From: Acididesulfobacillus acetoxydans | Lineage (GTDB): Bacteria > Bacillota > Desulfitobacteriia > Desulfitobacteriales > Desulfitobacteriaceae | Direction: 5' to 3' (one strand) | Length of the DNA: 9,608 bases | Assembly (NCBI RefSeq): GCF_900016645.1 | Contig: NZ_CDGJ01000084.1 | Shown: piece after piece, positions 1 to 7,221 of the stretch | Position numbering within the stretch: the first letter of the stretch is position 1 | Layout of the letters: every line of letters starts with the position of its first letter | Position numbers and translations under genes: made by a program | The notes under the pieces: generated by a model | Databases searched by the model: none | Seen by the model: only the letters and a program-made list of their open reading frames with translations | What the model was told of the DNA's origin: nothing

Positions 1-326
1 AGGTTGGCATAATACTCCACCCCGTCCCGCAGAGCAGCTTCTGCCGTCAAACCCTCTTTCAGCTTCTCACGTACCAGCGAGAGTAATTCTTCATCTTCCG
101 TAATCAGAATCTGAGCATCGAGTATTTGGGCCTTGTTCCCGAGGCGCGCCTCGGCGCCGGCCCGGATCTTTTCCAGCTGCCGGCGGGCTGAGCTCAAGCT
201 CCGGCTCAGACGCTCATTTTCCTCCCCCGCCGTCAAACGGCTCCGTTCCGGCAAAACCGACGGCACATCTTTAAGCACCAGCGCCTCGCCGATCGCGATT
301 CCGGGCGAAACCCCTATTCCTTGCAT
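1..326 (-). CDS. ptsI: PTS Enzyme I (PEP-protein phosphotransferase), N-terminal part, runs off left edge
   Basis: Enzyme I takes phosphate from PEP and passes it to HPr in the cytoplasm, the first step of every PTS. Only about 108 N-terminal residues are in the window. The family's opening is clear: MQGIGVSPGIAIGEALVL matches the usual 'kGi.aSPGiAiGkA'. A charged helical stretch of the HPr-binding domain follows (for example KAQILDAQILITEDEEL). The catalytic histidine, near residue 189 in known enzymes, lies beyond the edge. The ATG at 326 is chosen because a GAGGGGAG ribosome site lies 6-8 bases upstream and the family motif starts directly after it. The gene is 85 bases downstream of the HPr gene and probably its operon partner. 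It is visibly richer in G+C than HPr and the transketolase genes, which hints at a different history. Identification is firm; full length cannot be judged. Confidence 0.93.
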   Translation of the reverse strand, partial: MQGIGVSPGIAIGEALVLKDVPSVLPERSRLTAGEENERLSRSLSSARRQLEKIRAGAEARLGNKAQILDAQILITEDEELLSLVREKLKEGLTAEAALRDGVEYYAN

Positions 327-343
327 TTCCGCTTCTCCCCTCT

Positions 344-372
344 CCCGTCGAACTCTAAACTCCTGTGACGGG
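344..372 (-). promoter_or_regulatory. Intercistronic hairpin between HPr and ptsI
   Basis: CCCGTC (344-349) and GACGGG (367-372) form a perfect 6-bp stem around a 17-base loop. On the transcript it sits just before the ptsI ribosome site (about 333-340). No T-run follows, so it does not look like a terminator. It could affect ptsI translation or mRNA processing, but that is inference. Confidence 0.35.
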
Positions 373-411
373 TATAAAACGCTGCATTCAAAAGATCACC
401 TGAATCTTCAC

Positions 412-672
412 CTATTCTACGAATGAATTCAACAGATCAATCAACTCCTGTGCCGCCTGTTCTTCATCCTCCCCTTCTGTAGTTAGGCGAATTCTGGAAC
501 CTTTATTGGCGCCCAAGCTCAAAATACCTAATATACTTTTGGCATCCACTGACCTGCCCTCTTTCTCAATGGTGATCTTGCTCTTAAACTTAGAAGCGTT
601 CTCAACAAGATTCGAAGCGGGTCGGGCATGTAATCCCGTACTGTTGGTAATTTCCAAATGTTTCTCAATCAC
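412..672 (-). CDS. ptsH: HPr family phosphocarrier protein
   Basis: HPr is the small cytoplasmic carrier that moves phosphate from Enzyme I to the IIA proteins. The product has 86 residues, the normal HPr length. The active-site loop TGLHARPAS carries the phosphorylated His15. Ser46 lies in AKSILGILSLGANKG, the site used by HPr kinase/phosphorylase in Firmicutes, so this copy could still act in CcpA-type catabolite control. The start is GTG at 672, preceded by a run of eight G on the transcript that serves as ribosome site. It lies 61 bases after the transketolase C-subunit and 85 bases before ptsI, so it is probably in the same transcript. Whether it is the cell's main HPr or a dedicated copy cannot be decided; the company of a sugar-specific operon suggests a dedicated copy. 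The symbol follows the family. Confidence 0.95.
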   Translation of the reverse strand: MIEKHLEITNSTGLHARPASNLVENASKFKSKITIEKEGRSVDAKSILGILSLGANKGSRIRLTTEGEDEEQAAQELIDLLNSFVE

Positions 673-733
673 GATCTAATCCCCCCCCACATCGTTGACC
701 ATTTGCTACTCTCCGGTAAACATGGATAAGCAC

Positions 734-1726
734 TCATTCTTTATACTGAATCTGCATCTCTGCTTTTCGCCCAAGCGCTTTTCTCGCTTTCTCAACAATA
801 TGACCTGCCGTTAAACCGAATCGCCCCATTAGGTAATTCACTGATCCCACTTCCCCAAACTGATCCTGAACTCCGACGCGTTCAAGAGGCACCAATGCAT
901 TTTCGGCAATGACTTCAGCGATTGCGGAGCCTAAGCCATTGATAATGTTATGGTTTTCCGCACTGACGATAGCACCGGTTTCCCGCGCTGCCTTAATAAT
1001 CGTTTCTTCGTCAACGGGTTTAATGCTGAACATGTTGACGACGCGGGCAAAAATACCTGCTTCTACTAAAGTGTCCGCTGCCTTTAAAGCTTCCTCTACC
1101 ATAATTCCCGTGGCAATAATCGTAAGGTCAGAACCTTCTCTCAACTGCACAGCCTTACCAATTTCAAAGGATGACCCTTCTTGATAGACTTTTGTCGCGT
1201 TTTTCCGTATTAGCCGGATGTAAAACACTCCGTAAAGATCGGCTACTTGTTCGACCAGGTTTCTCAACATTACCGAGTCCGTAGGTTCCAAAATTGTAAT
1301 ACCCGGTACGGTCCGCAAAATTCCAATGTCCTCAAAAGGCATGTGTGTGCCGCCGTTGAAAGCTGCAGTTACCCCTGGATCACTGCCTACGATCCTAACA
1401 TTTAGTTTCGCGTAACCACAGGACAAAAAGATCTGATCGAAGCATCTTCGAGTAGCAAAGGGAGCAAAACTATGGGCAAATGGAATTTTACCGGTAGCCG
1501 AAAGCCCGGCAGCCACGCCAATCATATTTGCTTCTTGAATCCCCACGTTGAAGGTTCGCTCCGGGTAAGCCTTTGCAAAGGGAAGCATGCCTATAGAACT
1601 CAGCAGATCGGCATCAAGCACAACAATCCGTTTATCCACTCTTGCCAAGTCAATTAGGGACTGGCAATAGACGCTCCTCATTTCTTTTCCTTCCTTTACC
1701 AGTGTTTCGGCTATGGTAGCTTTCAT
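734..1726 (-). CDS. Transketolase, C-terminal subunit (pyrimidine-binding and C-terminal domains)
   Basis: This is the second half of a split transketolase, which transfers a two-carbon unit from a ketose phosphate to an aldose phosphate with thiamine diphosphate (TPP). The 330 residues cover the Pyr domain (about 15-180) and the transketolase C domain (about 190-320). Visible marks are VVLDADL near 35-41, the catalytic glutamate E65 in FNVGIQEANMIGVAAGL, the cofactor pocket around FAPFATRR (88-95), and GGTHMPFED (125-133), where most relatives read 'DG.THQ..ED'. The first ATG (1726) overlaps the stop of the N-terminal subunit as ATGA, which points to translational coupling. A second ATG at codon 16, with AAGGAAGG before it, also fits the usual family start. 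It needs the upstream gene product to form the active site. The phosphate-sugar substrate is unknown; related pairs beside ascorbate-type PTS genes, such as STM2340/STM2341 of Salmonella as I recall them, point to an unusual pentose or ketose. Confidence 0.93.
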   Translation of the reverse strand: MKATIAETLVKEGKEMRSVYCQSLIDLARVDKRIVVLDADLLSSIGMLPFAKAYPERTFNVGIQEANMIGVAAGLSATGKIPFAHSFAPFATRRCFDQIFLSCGYAKLNVRIVGSDPGVTAAFNGGTHMPFEDIGILRTVPGITILEPTDSVMLRNLVEQVADLYGVFYIRLIRKNATKVYQEGSSFEIGKAVQLREGSDLTIIATGIMVEEALKAADTLVEAGIFARVVNMFSIKPVDEETIIKAARETGAIVSAENHNIINGLGSAIAEVIAENALVPLERVGVQDQFGEVGSVNYLMGRFGLTAGHIVEKARKALGRKAEMQIQYKE

Positions 1727-2571
1727 TCCTTCTCTACCTCTTCCAGCTCTTTTTCTAGTTCATACAAAGCTTCATCCATCTGATCTTTATTGATTGTCAT
1801 GTGGTGGTTGGAAATGGCATCCTCTGCAAAACTCCAGCCCTTTCCTTTTATTGTATTCAGAACTATAACCGATGACTTTCCTTTAGCTGCCTTAGCCTTT
1901 TCAATACCCTCATGTATTTCAGCAACCTTTGAACCATCAATGTCTTGAGTGTGCCAGCCAAAGCTTGCAAATTTCTGTGCGATGTCACGAAGATCATTGA
2001 TATTTCGGGTATAGCCATCCAGTTGCTTCTTATTGCAGTCAACAAAGACAATGAGATTATCTAGTTCGGACTGGGCAGCGTATGAAGCCGCCTCCCAAAC
2101 CTGTCCTTCTTGAATCTCGCCGTCTCCCAAAATCAGATAGGTATAATTAGTTCTTTTGTCCATTCTGTGTCCTAACGCTACACCTACAGCCAAAGAGAAA
2201 CCTTGCCCGAGCGAACCGGTCGTCATGTCTACGCCGGTTGTCAGATTTCGGTCACAGTGACTCGGAAAATGGGTTCCTGGCTTATTGAGGGTTTGGAGTT
2301 CCTCCAGAGGAAAGAAACCCCTTAATCCAAGTGCAGCGTAAATTGCCGGACCTGCATGACCCTTGGAACAGATTAGCCAGTCGCGACCTTCCCATTGGGA
2401 GTTTTGAGGATCAATCTTCATGACCTCTCCATACAGAACCGCTAACGTATCAGCAATAGATAATGCCCCACCAACGTGGCCAAATCCCAGGTTGCCAATC
2501 TCTTTCATTGTTTCCATCCTGATTTTTATGGCAAAAATCCTAAGTTCCTTTATTTTTTCTTTCCTAAGCAT
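1723..2571 (-). CDS. Transketolase, N-terminal subunit (TPP diphosphate-binding domain)
   Basis: This is the first half of the split transketolase and binds the diphosphate end of TPP. The 282 residues are normal for this subunit. Motifs in order are GHVGGALSIAD (31-41, usually GHPGG), SKGHAGPAIYAAL (69-81), TTGSLGQGFSLAVG (117-130), and the TPP/metal motif from GDGEIQEGQ (149-157) to DCNKKQLDG (178-186), with N180 as metal ligand. NTIKGKG (239-245) and a histidine pair near 256 follow. Proline is replaced by valine in GHxGG, a mild departure. The ATG at 2571 has a run of six G in front of it. A candidate promoter lies in the 224-base gap upstream, so the transketolase-HPr-ptsI part may also be transcribed on its own. 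It overlaps the C-terminal subunit by four bases. Function as a subunit is nearly certain; substrate is not known. Confidence 0.94.
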   Translation of the reverse strand: MLRKEKIKELRIFAIKIRMETMKEIGNLGFGHVGGALSIADTLAVLYGEVMKIDPQNSQWEGRDWLICSKGHAGPAIYAALGLRGFFPLEELQTLNKPGTHFPSHCDRNLTTGVDMTTGSLGQGFSLAVGVALGHRMDKRTNYTYLILGDGEIQEGQVWEAASYAAQSELDNLIVFVDCNKKQLDGYTRNINDLRDIAQKFASFGWHTQDIDGSKVAEIHEGIEKAKAAKGKSSVIVLNTIKGKGWSFAEDAISNHHMTINKDQMDEALYELEKELEEVEKE

Positions 2572-2634
2572 TTAATGCCCCCCAAACCCATTTCTTTATA
2601 ATTCCCCCTAACCTTTTCCTGTATAGCAGTCCAG

Positions 2635-2663
2635 ATTACATCCATTTTAATTTCCCATAGCAA
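2635..2663 (-). promoter_or_regulatory. Candidate sigma-A promoter for the transketolase genes
   Basis: On the minus strand a -35-like TTGCTA (2658-2663) and a -10-like TGTAAT (2635-2640) are separated by exactly 17 bases. The -10 matches the consensus at five of six positions and the -35 at four. It is about 64 bases before the transketolase start, in the widest gap of the operon. It would let the transketolase, HPr and ptsI genes be expressed apart from the transporter. Prediction by eye only. Confidence 0.35.
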
Positions 2664-2711
2664 CCCAGCTTTGACTGCGGATAAAATGGCTGATAGAGTT
2701 AAATACATGCT

Positions 2712-2750
2712 ACAGACCACGCACAGTTCCCCTGGCAGTGCATGGTCTGT
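2712..2750 (-). terminator. Strong stem-loop after the IIC gene (mRNA-processing or attenuating hairpin)
   Basis: ACAGACCA (2712-2719) pairs with TGGTCTGT (2743-2750). After one mismatch, GCAC (2721-2724) pairs with GTGC (2738-2741), leaving a 13-base loop. It begins 45 bases after the IIC stop on the transcript. There is no T-run after the stem, so a classic Rho-independent stop is unlikely. It more likely protects the 3' end of the PTS message, so that IIA, IIB and IIC are made in different amounts from the genes downstream. Confidence 0.55.
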
Positions 2751-2795
2751 TACTCCTCTTACTAATCACATAGAATAGTGCCTGAAATGACTTTC

Positions 2796-4163
2796 TTAGG
2801 AATTAGCAGTGCCTTTGTCTGCTTGGCCACGAAGCGTAATCCAGCCAGCCAATGCCAATAATAAAGCACAGATGATAACTACAGAGATATAGAGTCCCCC
2901 AATGCCAAGCTTAGCCAAAGAACCGGTCAAAATACCAGCCCAACAGAAATCGCTGTCGCCAAATGTCGTATTGGCAAGGCCGAAAGAACCCATGAAAGCC
3001 AATAATAAGGCTGGCAAGACTGTAATCAGTAACCCATTAACAAATGCACCAATAATAGCACCCCGGCGTCCGCCAGTAGCATTGCCAAAAACTCCTGCTG
3101 TACCGCCATCAAAGAAATGCGGAACCATTCCCGGAATAATTAGGGCTAATCCTAACGGACCCATGAGAAACATTCCAACGATGCCGCCAATCAAACTGGC
3201 AATGAAGCCAACCAGCACGGCCGTCGGAGCGAAGGGAAATGTCGTAGGGCAGTCCAGAGCCGGCAAAGCGTTAGGAACAATCTTCTCTGCAATTCCTTGG
3301 AAAGCCGGTACGATCTCCGCAAGTATCATACGAACACCCGCTAAAATCACTGCAATACCTGCTCCAAAAGTAATGGCTTGTATGACCACATACATTATAT
3401 AATTGCCTCCGGACGTAAATTGAGCGAGTGCTTGAGGTCCGGCTGCCAAAGCCAAAATCAGATAAAGAATAATCATTGTGAGTGTTGTCATAACCAGTGA
3501 ATCCCGTAAAAACCCCAAGCGGTCAGGAACTTTGAGGTTTTCCGTGCTATAAGATTTGTTTCCCGTTACCTTTCCAATTAGAGAAGAAATTATATACCCT
3601 AAAGTGTTAAAGTGCCCCAAAGCAAACGGGGCGTCGTCGGTGACTTGGCGCATAAACGGATGCACGTAGGCTGGCATAATAGTAGCGATAGTCCCCAACA
3701 AAATCGCGCCGATTATAATCTGGTTAACACCCGTGACCCCGGCACTTCCAAGCACTACTGCCAGAACTGTCGCCATGAAAAATAGATGATGTCCCGTCAG
3801 AAAAATGAATTTCGAAGGCGTCACCCTTGCGAGGATTAAGTTAACTACAAAACCAAGCCCCATAATCATAGCTGTGGGCGCGCCGAATGATTTTTGCGCC
3901 AATGCCATAATAGCCTCATTGGTAGGAATAACCCCATGGAGATGAAATCCCGCTTGGACCATGGTGCCAAAAGGTGTTAAGGCACCGACGATAATCCCCG
4001 CACCTCCGGTCAAAATCATAAATCCGATAATCGTTTTTAGAGTCCCCGAAATAATTTCACTCGCCTGTTTACGTAAAGCAATCAAACCTAATAATGCCAT
4101 TAGACCGACCAGAAGAGCAGGTTTACTGAGAATTTCATTAACAATAAAGTTAAGCACAAGCAT
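2796..4163 (-). CDS. PTS IIC component, ascorbate-type (UlaA/SgaT family) sugar permease
   Basis: This membrane protein carries the sugar across the cytoplasmic membrane while IIB phosphorylates it. The 455 residues match the usual 450-465 of UlaA/SgaT. It is hydrophobic throughout, with about eleven likely membrane segments starting at residues 15-30. Family marks include GFMILTGGAGIIVG near 46-59, PTNEAI (about 80-85), FIFLTGHHLFFMA near 118-130, and ANTTFGDSDF near 403-412, which closely resembles the same region of E. coli UlaA. The ATG at 4163 has GGGAGGG in front of it. It lies 39 bases after the IIB gene and 224 before the transketolase. The family takes up L-ascorbate in E. coli, but no ascorbate genes (UlaD, UlaE, UlaF or UlaG types) are seen, and the neighbouring transketolase argues for a different sugar. 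I therefore give no ula symbol. Confidence 0.93.
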   Translation of the reverse strand: MLVLNFIVNEILSKPALLVGLMALLGLIALRKQASEIISGTLKTIIGFMILTGGAGIIVGALTPFGTMVQAGFHLHGVIPTNEAIMALAQKSFGAPTAMIMGLGFVVNLILARVTPSKFIFLTGHHLFFMATVLAVVLGSAGVTGVNQIIIGAILLGTIATIMPAYVHPFMRQVTDDAPFALGHFNTLGYIISSLIGKVTGNKSYSTENLKVPDRLGFLRDSLVMTTLTMIILYLILALAAGPQALAQFTSGGNYIMYVVIQAITFGAGIAVILAGVRMILAEIVPAFQGIAEKIVPNALPALDCPTTFPFAPTAVLVGFIASLIGGIVGMFLMGPLGLALIIPGMVPHFFDGGTAGVFGNATGGRRGAIIGAFVNGLLITVLPALLLAFMGSFGLANTTFGDSDFCWAGILTGSLAKLGIGGLYISVVIICALLLALAGWITLRGQADKGTANS

Positions 4164-4202
4164 TTTATACCCTCCCTTATAAATTACAAACGATTTAGCG
4201 CT

Positions 4203-4472
4203 TTAGTGATTTAGAACAACCGATAACTTTGCTTTCATCTCATTCTTATCAACATAATTCTTGATCGTAACTATTGGGGTGTCCTTACTCTTGAGCAGAT
4301 TAGCAAATTCGGCAGAGGTAACAATTAAATCTGCCTTCTCGGTCTTTGCCGTTCCTACATCAGCTGTTGTTACATTTGCTTTAATGCCCATTTCTTTCAA
4401 TACTGACTCGATTGTCATTCGTAAGACCATACTACTGCCAAACCCCATTCCGCAAACAGCCAAAATCTTCAA
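4203..4472 (-). CDS. PTS IIB component, ascorbate/galactitol-type (UlaB/SgaB-like)
   Basis: IIB takes phosphate from IIA on a cysteine and gives it to the sugar bound in IIC. The 89 residues form one small Rossmann-like domain. The phosphorylated cysteine is C7 in ILAVCGMGFGSSMVLRM, the P-loop typical of the lactose/galactitol/ascorbate IIB fold. The second strand contains DLIVTSAEFA (about 53-62). The start is TTG at 4472, supported by a strong AAGGAGGG ribosome site eight to nine bases upstream; the nearby ATG is out of frame and soon meets a stop. The gene is 27 bases after IIA and 39 before IIC, as expected for a IIA-IIB-IIC operon. Assignment as IIB is firm; the sugar is not known. Confidence 0.93.
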   Translation of the reverse strand: MKILAVCGMGFGSSMVLRMTIESVLKEMGIKANVTTADVGTAKTEKADLIVTSAEFANLLKSKDTPIVTIKNYVDKNEMKAKLSVVLNH

Positions 4473-4499
4473 CTCGTTTTCCCTCCTTCCATAATTAGC

Positions 4500-4934
4500 T
4501 CATTCATTGATTCTCTTAACAATATCACGAACGTTGGTGGCATTTCGGATAAAGTTAATATTTTCGGCATTGGACAAAAACGTAGCCAATTTCCTCATGA
4601 TCTCCACATGTAGATTGAACTCTAACGCCGCTATCCCAAAGACGATATCGACAGGGTCATTGTCCTGATGACCGAAATATACGGCTTTCTCCAGTGTCAG
4701 TAGACTTATTCCCGTAGATTTTACTCCGTCGGTTGGCTTGGCGTGAGCAAAGGCAATGCCCGGGGCAAGGACAATATATGGACCGTAGTCCTTCACAGCA
4801 TTAATTGTCGCCTGAATATAGGCCAACTCCACATACCCATTGTCAACAAGCAACTGGATAGACATTGCCAGCGCATCCTCCCAGTCTCTGGACGTCGCTT
4901 TAAGGCGCACGCGTTCCTCAGCAATTATCTTCAT
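4500..4934 (-). CDS. PTS IIA component, mannitol/fructose-type fold (UlaC/SgaA-like)
   Basis: This cytoplasmic protein takes phosphate from HPr and hands it to the IIB protein encoded directly after it. The 144 residues make one complete EIIA type-2 domain. The active-site histidine is H64 in GPYIVLAPGIAFAHAKP, and the second conserved histidine is H109 in NLHVEIM. SLLTLEKAVYFGHQDNDPVDIVFG (from about residue 77) is the usual central strand region, here with two histidine/acid changes typical of the Ula branch. The ATG at 4934 has GAGGAG seven bases upstream. It follows the regulator by 91 bases and precedes IIB by 27. It resembles both the EIIA domain of the regulator and the broken IIA piece at 7343-7605. 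Confidence 0.93.
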   Translation of the reverse strand: MKIIAEERVRLKATSRDWEDALAMSIQLLVDNGYVELAYIQATINAVKDYGPYIVLAPGIAFAHAKPTDGVKSTGISLLTLEKAVYFGHQDNDPVDIVFGIAALEFNLHVEIMRKLATFLSNAENINFIRNATNVRDIVKRINE

Positions 4935-5007
4935 TGCATCTCCTCACACTTTCCACCGTCAACGTTACCGGCAATCTTTATGTTGTATAAGTAGCAGTTC
5001 TTTTAGT

Positions 5008-5020
5008 AAATACGGTATTT
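5008..5020. promoter_or_regulatory. Perfect 13-bp palindrome, possible operator
   Basis: AAATACGGTATTT has six-base arms around one central G. It lies in the 91-base gap between the regulator stop (5026) and the IIA start (4934), where a transporter-specific control site could be. A weak promoter might overlap (TTTACT followed by TATACA about 15 bases on), but spacing is poor. The role is speculative. Confidence 0.25.
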
Positions 5021-5025
5021 TGCTA

Positions 5026-7071
5026 TCACGCTTTAGCCCCGGTATCCTGTCTATCTCTAATTATTGTATAAGCCTCCCGGACGCTGTCCGCATTCATGAA
5101 TTTTTGCGAGTCATCATCGTTTGCAAAGAACTCCACGATGTCCCTAATGATACCTAAATGTTTCTCATTATCCACAGGGGCGAGAGCTATGATTACCCTG
5201 GCTACATGGCCCTTTTCAAAAAGCACTCCCTGCTTAATAATGAGGAAAGAAACTCCTAAGGCTAGTACGCCATTTTCCGGTTTTGCATGGGCTAACGCGA
5301 TATTCGGCGTAATAAAGATATACGGACCGTGACTTTCCACCCCGGCAATCATCGATTGCACATATCCCGGAGTTATTACAGCTGCTCGGACAAGCGGCTC
5401 TGCCGCTAAAGAAATTGCCGCCTGCCAATCCTTAAGAGTTTCTGTCGTCTGAACCATGTCCTGAGTCAAAATATCGTTGAGGTGATGAACCGGTCGCTTA
5501 AAGACCTCACGGACAAAAAACTGTTGCCGGTTCTCATAATTCTTGAGTTCCATGTGCAGTTGCGCTCGCTTCTCTTCAGGTACATACTGCTCAACAATCC
5601 GGCTTATCTCCTCCATATTCCCCCGCTGCCAACCCCCGCTACCATTTTCATATACATAAGACAGAATGGTTTGCTTGTCCGCCTTCGTTAACACAGGGTG
5701 CACTATAACTGCACAGCTGGAATGTTCGACCGGAACAGTGGAAATGATTAAGTCAGCGCCTTCTTTGTGATTCGCCAACGCCTTAACTGACACAACGTCA
5801 AGAACTTCTATCAATGAGGACAACTCTTGCACTTGCTTCGTCAAAATGCCAGCTGTCGAAACCCCATTTGGGCACACCAGAAGTGCTCTTACCAAGCCCC
5901 TTTTCTCGTAGGGGTTCACAAGATGTGCTCCAAAATACATCGTGAGATACGCGATTTCATCTCTTGACATCGGGCATCCGATTATCCGGTAAAACTTCGC
6001 GGCTACCTTACCCGCGAGCCGGAACAGATATGGGTATTTACTTTCTATCTCATCGGTCAAGGGATTTCTATCGATGATTCCATAATCGTAGCGGTAAATT
6101 GAATTATGAATGTGCCATAGAAGTTTCTTTTTTAGCTCTTCAACACTACCCAAGCTCACACAGGCCAAGTGCTCGAACTCGGCAATCATATCTTGAATAA
6201 TGCTATTGATTTTACCTTCACCTTCAGGGACATTTCGTACACTTTGTACCCTAGCGCCCAGCAGGTGAACTGTTAAATATACCTGTTCTGTTAGTCCGAG
6301 TTCTGGAAAATGTTCCTGAATCATTTTAAATTCCCATTTGTCCGTAAACCGCTTCTCATTGCGGTTAAGGACTTCCGGTCTTTCATCGGTTCGTTTCATC
6401 ACCGAAATTAGAACCGCCAACGCCAACAGTGTACCCTCAACATACTCTGTCTTTAAGGTTGATTCCACTTCCGAAAGGCTACTCAGGTTCGACCGGACCT
6501 CATCCCGGACAAATATGTTCACTACGTCGCGTCGTACCAGGTCAATAATAAAATGAAGGTAATGAAGGAACACTGCCCATTTTTTTAGAATAGAGCCCGT
6601 AATAAGATAGCCGGTTCGGTGTTCGTACTCCAGTTCCAAGCCGTAGTGGCCTAACTGAGCTCGAACGATCTTCAGATCATTGGTGACGGTACTTCTACTC
6701 ACCCCCTCCACAATACCCAAATCGTCAGTAAAAACTGCTTTTCGGGCTGCCATAATGAAGCAGATGATTATGGCAACTCTTTCTTCTGGAGAATAAATAT
6801 AGTCAGACACTTGAGGTAGATCATCAACGAGCTTCTGAACCATTTGACGTTGGAGCTCACTCAGACAAATACCCTTTTGACGCTCAACTTGAACTTCCGG
6901 AATATGGTGATAGGAGAACCAATCGTTAATTTTACCTAACTCGTAATAGACGCTGCGTTTAGAAATATTCATCATTTCAGCCACTTCACCAACCGATAAA
7001 TAGGTTTGAGTAAAGACCAAACAACTTAATATACTACGGCTCCGGCTATCGAGATTGATCAGGACCGCCAT
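5026..7071 (-). CDS. PTS-regulated transcriptional activator, MtlR/LicR/ManR type (HTH-HTH-PRD-PRD-EIIB-EIIA)
   Basis: This is a DNA-binding activator whose activity is set by phosphorylation. From the ATG at 7071 it has 681 residues. A first HTH lies at about 15-50 (YLSVGEVAEMMNISKRSVYYEL) and a second near 115-140 (VSRSTVTNDLKIVR). PRD1 spans about 185-280 with a histidine in YLTVHLLGARV. PRD2 spans about 295-390 with LLWHIHNSIYRYDYG and YFGAHL. An EIIB-like domain starts at ALLVCPNGVSTAG (cysteine about 400). A C-terminal EIIA domain carries the histidine (about 595) in FITPNIALAHAKP. There is no BglG-type RNA-binding domain, so antitermination is unlikely. A GTG at 7080 would add three residues, but the GAGGTGG ribosome site is correctly placed only for the ATG. 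It lies first in the operon and probably activates it, with phosphate from HPr, IIA or IIB reporting sugar flow. Confidence 0.93.
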   Translation of the reverse strand: MAVLINLDSRSRSILSCLVFTQTYLSVGEVAEMMNISKRSVYYELGKINDWFSYHHIPEVQVERQKGICLSELQRQMVQKLVDDLPQVSDYIYSPEERVAIIICFIMAARKAVFTDDLGIVEGVSRSTVTNDLKIVRAQLGHYGLELEYEHRTGYLITGSILKKWAVFLHYLHFIIDLVRRDVVNIFVRDEVRSNLSSLSEVESTLKTEYVEGTLLALAVLISVMKRTDERPEVLNRNEKRFTDKWEFKMIQEHFPELGLTEQVYLTVHLLGARVQSVRNVPEGEGKINSIIQDMIAEFEHLACVSLGSVEELKKKLLWHIHNSIYRYDYGIIDRNPLTDEIESKYPYLFRLAGKVAAKFYRIIGCPMSRDEIAYLTMYFGAHLVNPYEKRGLVRALLVCPNGVSTAGILTKQVQELSSLIEVLDVVSVKALANHKEGADLIISTVPVEHSSCAVIVHPVLTKADKQTILSYVYENGSGGWQRGNMEEISRIVEQYVPEEKRAQLHMELKNYENRQQFFVREVFKRPVHHLNDILTQDMVQTTETLKDWQAAISLAAEPLVRAAVITPGYVQSMIAGVESHGPYIFITPNIALAHAKPENGVLALGVSFLIIKQGVLFEKGHVARVIIALAPVDNEKHLGIIRDIVEFFANDDDSQKFMNADSVREAYTIIRDRQDTGAKA

Positions 7072-7119
7072 CACATCCACCTCGCACTTTTATATTACAC
7101 GGAAGTTACAGAATATTGA

Positions 7120-7149
7120 AGCATAATTATTGTCTGTTTATTTGTGCAA
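7120..7149 (-). promoter_or_regulatory. Candidate promoter of the PTS-transketolase operon
   Basis: On the minus strand a -35-like TTGCAC (7144-7149) and a -10-like TATGCT (7120-7125) are 18 bases apart, about 50 bases before the regulator start. The -10 is weak (four of six), which fits a promoter that needs an activator. The tandem repeat at 7166-7183 lies directly upstream. Predicted by eye. Confidence 0.4.
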
Positions 7150-7165
7150 AATCCTCCACTCAAGC

Positions 7166-7183
7166 TGTCCTATGTGTCCTATG
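7166..7183. repeat. Perfect tandem 9-bp repeat (TGTCCTATG twice), possible activator site
   Basis: TGTCCTATG occurs twice without a gap (7166-7174 and 7175-7183). It begins 17 bases upstream of the candidate -35 of the regulator promoter and ends just before the terminator. The place and the near 10-bp period suit binding of a dimeric activator on one face of the helix, such as the MtlR-type protein encoded next. No third copy was found in the other operon gaps. Confidence 0.4.
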
Positions 7184-7185
7184 TT

Positions 7186-7221
7186 AAAAAACCTGCCTTA
7201 TTCCGGCAAGAGGCATTTTTT
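7186..7221. terminator. Bidirectional Rho-independent terminator
   Basis: Six A (7186-7191), a stem TGCCT (7194-7198) / AGGCA (7211-7215) and six T (7216-7221) form a terminator readable on both strands. An alternative inner pairing TGCC (7194-7197) / GGCA (7205-7208) is also possible. On the minus strand it ends transcripts from the broken IIA piece before the operon promoter. Confidence 0.7.

Noticed and set aside
133..426. A 97-codon frame on the plus strand
   Set aside because: It is the shadow of the ptsI N-terminus, which has a clear family match, ribosome site and start on the minus strand.
2902..3402. A 166-codon frame on the plus strand opposite the IIC gene
   Set aside because: It is the mirror of a hydrophobic membrane protein, rich in Pro, Ala and Lys, with no ribosome site; the IIC match on the other strand is unambiguous.
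4955..4975. A possible catabolite-responsive (cre) site around AACGTT upstream of IIA
   Set aside because: Only the core and a few flanking bases match the consensus; mismatches at both outer ends make it no better than chance.
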